This document shows, in pieces, positions 25,287-35,100 of a stretch of DNA of 64,000 nucleotides (positions are counted from its first letter, which is position 1; every line of letters starts with the position of its first letter). A program made the translations under genes and the position numbers. This DNA is from Opitutia bacterium (GTDB lineage: Bacteria > Verrucomicrobiota > Verrucomicrobiia > Opitutales > Opitutaceae). The notes beneath the pieces were generated by a model, which did no database searches, was not told the DNA's origin, and saw only the letters and a program-made list of their open reading frames with translations. The stretch is taken from positions 496,001-560,000 of the forward strand of contig JACRHT010000016.1 in assembly GCA_016217545.1 (NCBI GenBank), given 5' to 3'.

Positions 25287-25684
25287 CGCGGGGTAGACGC
25301 CGGGGCGGCGGCGGCGCTTCACGCTCAGGCCGTGGCGGCGCAAGATCTCGCCGATCGTGCTGCACGCCGGCGGGCCTCCACCCCGTGCTTCTTCCCCAGC
25401 AAATCCTGGAGCTTCTTCGGTCCCCACGTGCGATGGAGCCGACGCTCCGCCAAGATCAGCCGCTCGATCGCGGCAGCGGTGCGCTGCGGGCAACGGTGCG
25501 GCCGGTGGCTGCGCACAGCCAGCGCCTTCCAGCCGCCGAGCGCATAACGCTCCAGATGCTTGTAGGCCGTTTTGCGGCTGATGTGGAACTGCGCGCACAG
25601 CTCCGTGATCGTGAAACGATCCGTCTGCGCCAGGCTCACGAAGCGGATGATCTCTTCCATCGGGGTCACGGTTCTCCACGGCAT
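25287..25684 (-). pseudogene. IS481-family transposase fragment with frameshift
   Basis: From 25684 the frame reads MPWRTVTPMEEIIRFVSLAQ, FTITELCAQFHISRKTAYKH and LILAERRLHRTWGPKKLQDL, the helix-turn-helix region of IS481 transposases. Near the GKKHGVE segment a frameshift moves the continuation (STIGEILRRHGLSVKRRRRP) to the neighbouring frame. The catalytic DDE domain is absent because the element is cut at ~25287 by IS3. It is non-functional. Confidence 0.8.
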
Positions 25685-25725
25685 AGTGCCGCAAAGTGTA
25701 ACCCATCACCCCGGTCTATCTGTCA
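25287..25725 (-). mobile_element. IS481-family remnant truncated at the IS3 boundary
   Basis: The outer end is proposed at 25725, where the - strand reads TGACAGATAGACCGGGGTGA. The N-terminal ~115 codons of an IS481 transposase follow and are cut by the IS3 right end after GVYPA. A word GACAGAT also occurs at ~21549-21556, left of the IS3 copy, and might mark the other IS481 end after a large internal deletion. This last point is speculative. Confidence 0.65.
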
Positions 25726-25760
25726 CCTATCTCGCCGGATCGAACCTTGGCTCGGCTTTG

Positions 25761-26123
25761 TTAATCGCGTTTTCGGAAGACGGTCGTTGAACCAGAATCG
25801 GCGTCCTCACGAAAAATCTGACCCTGCTCAAAGCGCCATTTATACAACGTTGTAACGGAGAGATACGCCTTACTGTTGGAAGACCCTATCAACCGAATCT
25901 CACCGTTCTTGCTCACTGAGTAGGTGAGCCGCAGATTAAGCATTCGCGGCTCCTTTTCTCCGAAGACGCGAGAGAGCACTTTCATTTCCAAGGTGTCACG
26001 CGCAACAAGGATGGACTGCTCGCCTCCTGAGTCCAGATACGTGCCGACCGGTGGAAGATCACGGCTCACGCAGGCACTGGTCAGAAGACAGAAGCCCAAG
26101 CAAAGGAGGACTAGGGATTTCAT
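25761..26123 (-). CDS. Small lipoprotein next to the giant RHS protein, candidate immunity or accessory protein
   Basis: 120 residues starting MKSLVLLCLGFCLLTSACVS. LTSAC is a good lipobox, so the protein should be an envelope lipoprotein with mature Cys at ~18. This start is preferred over one six residues upstream because it directly begins the signal sequence. The mature part is beta-rich (GTYLDSGGEQSILVARDTLE, YKWRFEQGQIFREDAD) and matches no family I can name. It begins 11 bp after the stop of the RHS gene. A lipoprotein in the immunity position would fit a toxin acting in the periplasm or at the envelope, but this is inference. Confidence 0.65.
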   Translation of the reverse strand: MKSLVLLCLGFCLLTSACVSRDLPPVGTYLDSGGEQSILVARDTLEMKVLSRVFGEKEPRMLNLRLTYSVSKNGEIRLIGSSNSKAYLSVTTLYKWRFEQGQIFREDADSGSTTVFRKRD

Positions 26124-26134
26124 GGGTGAGGAGG

Positions 26135-29100
26135 TTACCACGCATCACTTGGGTTGCCAGCGTATCCACCGCCTCCTTTCCCGTGTGGATCGGGATCACC
26201 AGGGCCGGGAATGCGATTTCCCCATTTGACCGCATTATCCCAACCTTCCACTCCGGGATAAACATAGCCGACGGTCATGCCGAACATGTTAGCCACGATA
26301 TCCATCACCGAATCGATGGCATGGTTCACAGTGCCTTGGGCACTTTGCTCTGCGGAGAAAGAACCCCAATCAAAGGGTGTTTCGTGGTAGATGCCCCCGA
26401 GCGCAATGATGGGGGCACCGATCAACCCCAACTTTTGGGCGGCGTAGGCATTTGATCCAGCATGCCACGCATGCATGCCGTTATCAGCAGGGCTTGGGGT
26501 TTGAGCCCATGCTTTTTGCTGCGACTCGGCCACGCCCTTATTGAGTTCGCCTGACAGAACTCCACCGGTCTTTCCCTTCCCCCATGCACCGAAGTTGAGC
26601 ATATCACGCCAAGCTTTGCCGTAATTCTCGCCGATCACGCGATCGATGACGACCTTTCCGGCGACACCCACGCCCTTCGCCATAGCTGAAGGACTCAACT
26701 GCGAGCGCGACGGCGGCGAGCCGAGCGCGTAGAAAGTCGCCGCCGCAACCGCTCCGTTGGCAAACTTTCCGCCGCCGAGTTCGGACGCAGTGCCGCCAAC
26801 GAGCGCCTGGATAATCATCCCAGCGAACCAATTTTGTTTTGCTGCGGCGCTTATCGACGGCCCCATCGCGCCAGTCGCTAGACCGGCAATGAACCCGTGC
26901 CGGAACTCGCCACCAGTAGCTTCAGAGACAGCTCCTTGCGCTGCGCCGTGGGCGAGCATTTTTCCGAGCCCGCCGATGCCGCTAGCGTTGATTCCGAAAG
27001 TTATCCCGCCCGTGACTGCGCCTATTGCACCACCGATCAAGCCGGCCTTGAAGGCATCGCCGATACTCCCTCCATTGAGTAACGAGCCTGCAAATCCTGA
27101 TCCGAAGCCGAACCCTGCTCCCGCTGTCACGGCGGCAGCAAATCCGGCCCAGCCGGTGCCGAAACTCATCGTGGCTACCATGCCCATCCCCGCCCACAGA
27201 CTACTTGCTGCGCCGATGGCGACTAACCCGGCACCGGCAGTCACGACGCCTACAACGACGATGGCGACGATCTTGAGCGCATCCTTGAGCTTAAAGTAAC
27301 CGCTGGGATCGGTGTGACTGAGCGGGTTGTTGTTAACGTAGCTATACCTGTTGTAGCTCTGCGAATCGTAAGCCCCATCGATGTAGGGATCCGCGCTGAG
27401 GAACCTTCCCAGCACCGGGTCGTAGACCCGCCCGTTCATGTGGATGAGACCGAGGTCGTCGAGTTGCTCGTGGTCGGTGTAGCCGCGGGTGAAGCCGCCG
27501 CTGGCGGTCGTGCCGGTGCTGGCGTTGGTCGTGATGACGCCGTTGGTCGAGGGCGCCACGCGCTTGCCCCACGCGTCGAAGGCGAAGCGTTTCACGATGG
27601 CGCCGGCCTCGTTAGTGACGGCGGTGATCGAGCCGAGGCCGTCGGTGTGGAACCAGCGGGTGTCGCTGGTCATGTTCGAGCGTTGCGTGACGACGGCGAC
27701 GCGGCCGGTGGGCGTGAAGATGTAGTGCTTGTCCTCGGTGATCGCGCCGGAGCCGGTGGGCGTGAAGCGCTCGAAGAGCGCGCCGATGTAGGTCGTCGTG
27801 CCGAGATTGGAGGTCTGTTTCACGCGTTCGTGGCCGGCGCCGAAGGCGAACTCGCTGAACTTGCCGCCGGTCATGTCGGCGCGGAGCAGTTGGTTGAAGG
27901 ACGTCCACGTGATCGTGCGTCCGCCGCCGGAGGTCATGTTGCCGTTGTCATCGTAGCCGTAGCTCTGGGAGCCGAGGGCGCCGCCGGAGACGGCGGTGAC
28001 GGCGTGCGGGCGGGATGAGCCGTAGGTGTAGGTCGTGGCGGCGTCGGACTTCGACGTGATGTTGCCTTGCGCGTCGTAGGTGACGCTGACGGTGGCCTGC
28101 GCGGTGCCGCTGATGCTCAGGGTGTGCGTGAGCAGGCGGTCGAGACCGTCGTATGCGAACGTCTCGCTGCGCGCGGTGGGGCCGTCGGAGCGTGTGAGGA
28201 CGTTGCCGACCTGGTCGTAGGTATACTGGAGATACTGGATGCTGTAGGGCGCGGCGGTCTCGGTGCCGCGGCCGATCGCGGCGGTGCGCAGGCGACCGGT
28301 GGCGGCGGAGTAGAAACGGTCGTTGGCGAGGCCGTTGCCGTAGAGCTCACCGTTGACGCGCCCGGCGGAGTCGTAGCTGTCGGCCATCCAGTAGATGAAG
28401 CCTTGGAGCTGGCTGTTGGCTTTGCCGTTGTCGGAGGCGAGGTATTGGCGGACCTCCTTGAGGTAGCCGAACTGGTTGTAGACGTTGCGCGTGCGGAACT
28501 GCGTCGGGTAGATCGTCGTCGCGGGGCGGCCGGCGCTGTCGTAGGTCTGGGTGACGAAGTAGCGCGACTCGGTGCCGGAGAACGGCGAGCCGGGGACGGT
28601 GCGCCACGTGGTGGAGGGGCGGCCGAGGCTGTCGTAGTCGTAGGTCTCGGTGTAGCCGCCGGGGGCGGTGACGCTGGCGAGCTTGCCGCGCCAAGCCGAC
28701 GTGCCGGGGCGGGTGGCGGAATCGTAGTTCCACGTGGTGGTGCCTTCCGGCTCGACGCGGCTGTTCATGCGCCCGAGGGCGTCGTAGCTGAGCGTGACGA
28801 TCTGACCCTTGGCGTCTTTCTGCCAAATGAGTTCGCCGAAGCCGTTATAGCGGTAATGCCACGTGCCCATGTCCGGATCGACCATGGAGGTCTTCCGCCC
28901 GCGAATGTCGTAGGTGAGCGTGGTGATGGCGCCGGCGGCGTTCGTGGAGAGGAGATTGCCGATGGCGTCGTAACTATAGGTGACGGTGGTGGCAGGGGCG
29001 CTGCCGGCCGCGTTCTTGTTGCGGGTGTTCGAGAGGGTCCATCCCTGCGAATTTTTCACCGTCTCGCTGACGCGGCCTTTCGGGTCGGTCGCGGTCGTGG

Positions 29101-32100
29101 TGAAGTTGCTGTAGGCGTAGGTGGTGGTCTGCGTGCCGTTCTCATCGTCCGGGGTGGTGACGGTGAGCGGGCGATCGAGCAGGTCGTAGGTCGTGGACGT
29201 CCAGTGGATCGTCGAACCGTTGTTGAAATACGGCACAGAGGATCCGCTCACGTGGCCCAGCGAGTCATAGGTCGTCTGCTGGTAGACGATCTTGCCATCG
29301 CCGTTGATGGCCTGGGACCAGCGCGCGCGGCCGTATTTGTCGTAGATCACGCGAGCGGGCGCGGTGCCGGTGGATTCGGTCTCGGCGCAATAGGTCGCGT
29401 CGGCGAGGTAGCCGCTGACCCATTTGTAGGTGGTGATCGTCTGAGTGCCGTCGGCGCGAACCTCGAGCAGCTTGCGGCCGAAGCCGTCGTAGGACCAGTC
29501 GGTAGGGAGATCGTTCGCGCCGGTCATCGATTTCAGGACACCGAGCGACTGGTCGTAATTCGTGTAGTTCTCCTGGTGGCCAAGGGCGTTCTTGGTCCAA
29601 ACCGGGAAGCGCCCGTTGGAGTCGTAAGCGGTCTCGGTCGTGCGCCACGTGGGCCCGCCGAGCACGTAGTTGCCGCTGGAGTCGACCGAGCGGTCGGTGT
29701 TGATCACCCAGACCTTCGTCTTGTTGCCGAAGGAATCGTAGTCGTATTGGGTGGTGACGCCGTAGGTGAAGTCGCCGGGCTGCACGGACTCGGTCTTGAG
29801 CAATCCATCGGCATCGTAGGTGAACGAGGACGCGCGGGTGACCGCCGTGTAGCCCGAAGGTCCAGTGGACGTCACCGTCGCAGTGTCGAGCCGGCCGAGG
29901 ATCCAGCGGGTGGTATCCGCAGTGAGGTAGGTGCTGGTCGTCGTCTTGGTGAAGCCATCTGACGTGCCGACGGTGATAGTGCCAACGTTGCCGTAGTCAT
30001 CGGGCACTCCGCTGGTGGTCGTCGTGGTAAGGTAGTTGCTTTGGGTGCCGACGTCGTAGGTCTTCTGCACCACGGTCGTAGCGTAGAGGAGCCGGGTCGG
30101 ATACGCCGCACCGGTGTTAAGCTGCTTCTCGGCCCAGGTCGTTGTCGACTCGCTGAGCAGCGGGCCGGCGTCGTTGACACGGGTGACCTTGGCGTAGCTC
30201 GCTTGGCCGACGAACGGGTAGTCCTGACGGAACGTCGTGATCGTGCGGACGTCAGTGGTGTTGTTCTTAATTTTCATCCGGCCGAAGCCGAGGCTGCCGC
30301 GGTCGCGGTGCGTGCGCAGGTTGGCGTAGCTGTATTCGAAGTTGTGCCAGACACCGCCGCCGGCCTCGTGGCTGACCACGCTCACCACATACATGGGCCC
30401 GATCACGTTGAGAACCTTCGCGCGTTCCGTGGTGTCGGGGTAGGTATCGGCCAAGTCGTCGTTGTTCGCCGCCTTGGTATAGACGGCGGGGTTCATCAGG
30501 GAGTCGTAGGTGATGTTGGCCACTACACCGAGGCCGTTGCTGACGCTGCTCATCCGATCCGCGGTGGGGCGCGCTTTGTTGATCTGCGCGCTCCCGAAGG
30601 TGGAATTGTCGGAGTGACGGCGATACCAAAGCACGTCGACCACGCCGTCGCCATTGAGGTCGACGAAGTCCGCGCCGACTTGAGCGACACCGGCATTGGT
30701 CGTGCCTTGCAGCAGCAGATACGGGAGGCCCGCAGGATGGCCGGTGCCGGCCCACGCCCAGCCATGGCCATTGCCAAACTGCACCTCGCGCTGGACGGGC
30801 TCGGTGCCGGTGAACTGCCGGCAGGTCAGCAAGTCCGCGATGCCGTCGGCGTTGACGTCGATGAAAGCAGAGCCGGCATTGAAAGCACCGTCGCGCGACA
30901 GGGGCGATGGAGGAGCGAAGGCGTCAAAATACCCCGTGCTTTGCACGAACTGCGTGCCGGTGTTGATGGCCACGCCGCGCCGCATGCCGCCAGATATCTC
31001 TCGATACCACACGACGTCGGGCAATCCGTCGCCATTGACGTCGGCGAACTCGGAACCAGCGGCCTTTTGCTCTGAGCTATCCAAAATCTCGGGGGGCTGG
31101 AACGAAGGGGCGGAAGTCCATCCGCTACCGGTGTTGAGCCATGCCTGCGTGAGGTGGATGCCGTCGGCCGCGAGGAAATGCGCCGCGATATCGACGAGAC
31201 CGTCGCCGTTGAGATCGATGAAGCGCGGGCGATAGTTGCCGAGGTTGTCGTCGCTGGTGGGAATCGCGATCGAGCTGTAACCCGCATCGAACGTCCAGCC
31301 GTTGCCATTATTGAGGTAAACCCAGACCTTGTAGCCCGCAGTCCCAAAGAACGCGACGAAGTCAACGCGACCGTCGCCGTTGACGTCCAGGAATCGGCCG
31401 CTGCGATGTCCGAAGGTGTCGCGCGCGATCGGCGCGGGCAGCGCCCATTGCGGCGCCGCTTGCCAATCCACGCCGGTGTTGAGGACAGCGCCGCTGCCCT
31501 GGTTCCTGCCGCCGGAAGCTTGTTTGCTCCAGACGAAATCGATCAGCCCATCGCCGTTGAGATCGACGAAACGGCTGCCTTGATCGTCCGCTTCGTCTTG
31601 GTTGGCGAGACGGAACGGAAGCAGGAAACCGGAGGCATCGACCCAGCCGGAACCGGTATTGCGCTTGGCGTAGTTCGCCCAAACGGTGCCGCTGCTGTTC
31701 TCGCGCTTGGCCACAAAGTCGACGCGCCCGTCGCCGTCGAGATCGACAAAGCCGGAACCCGCCGGCTTCCCGCCATTGGCGTTGTCCGCCAGGAAATAGG
31801 GGGGCAGGAAGTTATTAACCTCCTGCCATCCCGAATCGTTTTCGTTGTAGCTGAAATTGAGCGGAGGGTAAGCTTTCCCATCCGCGCCCGCCTCGGTAAT
31901 CGACGCGAGCAGTGAACGGCCGGTGAATTGGCGCTCGAGATAGTCGAGCGTGTAGGTGCGCGCGACAGATTCGCCGAAGCAGGACTTGATGCGCTTCAAA
32001 CGCACGAGGTTCGAGACCGGCGAACCGGCGATGTAGCCTGACGACCAATCGGACCGGTTCTCATATTCGAAGCGCACGGAGGCGTAGGGTGTCACCGAGC

Positions 32101-35100
32101 CGTTGCCCGTGTAGTTGATTTGTGCGAGTCGATGCACGCCATTCGCCGCGTCTTCGGTATACACGAAGGTCATGTAATTGCCCTTCGTGTCGCTGATCCG
32201 GCTCACATTCCACGACATCACCTCGGACTTGCCCCAAGCGTCGAAGGCGGAGTCGTCCGAGTTGCCGAATTCGATGATCAGTCCCGCTTTGGTCCACACC
32301 TTGAAGTAGGCCGGACCGGTGCCGCGACTGCCGTAAGAGACGATCTTGGATATGGAGTCGAGTTCGGTCCGATACTCCGTATTGGCGTAACCGTAGGTTC
32401 CGCTAATCGCGAGCAGTCGCTGGCCGTCCAAATAGAAACGATCATCGGCGGTCAAGGTGACGCCCTTGTTGCGCCCATCGATCATCTTGGTCTGCGGCCC
32501 CCGCGTGATCGCCGAAACGCCGCCCAGCGACCAGCCAAAGCCGGCGATGCCCACGCCCGCCTGGCTGGAATAGTTCAGGCTCACCTGCGGCTGCATGCCT
32601 GCCGTGCCCGGTGTAACCCAGATCGGCACTGAATACGTCAGCGCCCCGGATTTATCGACGTTGAGATCGCCCTTGGTGGCTCCAACGGCAACCGAGGGGC
32701 GCGCGTCGGCGATATCCCATCCGCCAGGAATAGTGTTACCAAGCGTGCTGGTGCCGGCGTCGTAAACATTGGGATTTTTGCCTAGATTGGACTCGGCGAC
32801 ATTGGTGAAGCCATCACCGTCCCCGTCCACGAACGCATCGGACGCGCTCTTCGGATTCAGCCCGTTATCCTCCTCCCACCCGTTCAACATGCCATCGCCA
32901 TCGAAATCCCCGAGGGGGTTGAGGCGGGTGCGGACCGACTGTGTGTTTGTCCACGCGGACCAGTTACCCGCCGCGTCGCGCGCGCGCACTCGCGCAACAT
33001 ATTCCGTGTCCTGCAGCAGTCCCGTGAAGGCCGCGGTCGTGCCAGGCGCGCCAATTGACAAAGTCTGCAGCGGTTGATTCGGCTGGTCTGCCCGCGCAAT
33101 ACTCGCTTCGTAACCGGTGACGCCTACGTTGTCGGTCGACGCATTCCATGACAGCGTGAATCCGGTATCAGTTCGCCCGCTGACAGGCGAGGCGGTGTAT
33201 GCCGGAAGCGTCGGGGCGGTGGTGTCGACCACCGTAATCGTCAACAGCGGTGTCGCAGACTCGAAGAACGGGTCGCCCGGGACGCCATCTTCGACCATCT
33301 TCCACTGGTAAACATACTGCCCGGGGGTCTGCGGGATCGGGAAAGTGAAATTGAAAGTCGCGGTATCGTTGTCGCCGGGGAACGACTGTGGATCGACTTG
33401 CGCTTCGGTCATTTCGCGAGTGAGACCGGCCGTGCCACCCCAAACAGTGGGCTGCGGCCCGATGGCGCGCAGGCGATGGGGCGTGTTGAATTGAGCATCG
33501 ACCTTCTGCCACGGCTTGCTTCCCGTATTGCGCATCTTGATCACGGCAGTGCCCACGCCGCCCGCGTCGCCGGAACCGAGCGTTAACGTCGAGCCCGTGA
33601 TCTCTTGGCCGTTGATCGTCTGGCTGACAAAATTAGCCGCATTGGTATTACCGTAGACCCATACCGTGAGCGAGTCGCCCGGATGTGAGTTGACGCCGTC
33701 GTGTCCGAAGGAATTGAAGTCCCAACGTCCCGGAGTCTGTATGGTTATCGTCGCCTGCTTGGTGCTGTTGAACGGATTGCTGGGCGTATGGTTGCCCATG
33801 ACCACCCATTGGGCGTCGATCGGATTGGCTCCGGTCACTTGCTGATAGCGAAGGGTGTGATCGACGAGGCCTCCTTCAGTGTCCTGCAGCGTGGACGTGA
33901 AGGTGATCGGGTTTTCCGACCACAGCACGTAGTGCTGGTAGGTCGAATTGTAGGATAGCGTCGGCCCGCTCAGAGAGAGAACCAACCGCGAGGGCGTCGA
34001 GTTGGGAGTGTGATAACGGATCACAACAATACCCGAACCACCGTTGCCGCCCTTTCCTTCAAAATTTCCGCCGCCACCTCCGCCAGAGCCGGTATTCGCC
34101 GCGGCGTTGCCGCCATTGCTGCCACCTGAGCCGCCGGCGCCGGCACCCGCGCCGCCGCCCGCACCGCCCGCGAACCCGCCACCGCCACCGCCACCAAACG
34201 TGCCGGCCCACGTAGCCAGCGCGGCACCACCGGTGACGCCATTGCCCGGCCCGCCGGCACCGCCACCGCCTCCGCCATTGACGGTGTCTCCCGTGCTGGA
34301 ACGATTGCCGGAATAGCCCTGACCACTGGTGCCATCGCCACCTTGGTCCGGGGTGGGATAGCTCGAGCCACCGCCAGAGCCGCCGCTGCCGGCCGGATTG
34401 CCGCCAGCTCCGCCGCCGATAGCCCACAGATTGAAGACATTCGAATTTCCGCCGGCCAAACCATTGTAACCGGTGCTGAAGGCGTTATAGCCCGTATTAC
34501 CGGAGCCACCGAATCCAACCAACACGGTGTAGGATCCGGGAGAAACGCTCACCGTGTTCGCAACTACGACGCCACCCGCGCCACCACCGCCGGCGTGCTG
34601 GGTCGCGCCGCCGCCACCACCGGCGACCACCACCGCATCGACAACGATCGGTGAGTTGACGGTGAATGTTCCGTTCCCCGTGAACGTGTGGATGGTGTAG
34701 CCACCGCTGGTTGTGACCGTTCCGCCGCTTGCGGCATTCGGATTGGCAATCGTCAGGGTTCCGGTGGCGGAGCCCTGGAAGTTGGAGTCATTCACCGTCG
34801 CCACGACCGCATAGAAACCCGCCGCACTCGGAACCGTGGATCCTCCATCGTAGGTCACCACGACAGGAAGCCCGCTCGGGTTGGTCGTGACCGTGACGCT
34901 TCGCGGCGAGCCGTTCGCAGTTTGGTTGAGGTTGCTCAAAGACACTGTGGCAGCGCCTTGCCCAATCACCAATGTTCCCGTAGCCGATCCCTGATAGTTG
35001 GCATCGTTGATTGTTGCGGAAACTGAATAGGAGCCACGCGCCGTCGGAGGAGTTGAGCTTCCGTTGTAGGTGACCGAAACGGGCAAGCCTGCCGGTGAAG

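Noticed and set aside
34044..34316. A Pro-rich + strand frame in the giant RHS gene.
   Set aside because: It is only the complement of the glycine-rich coding segment.
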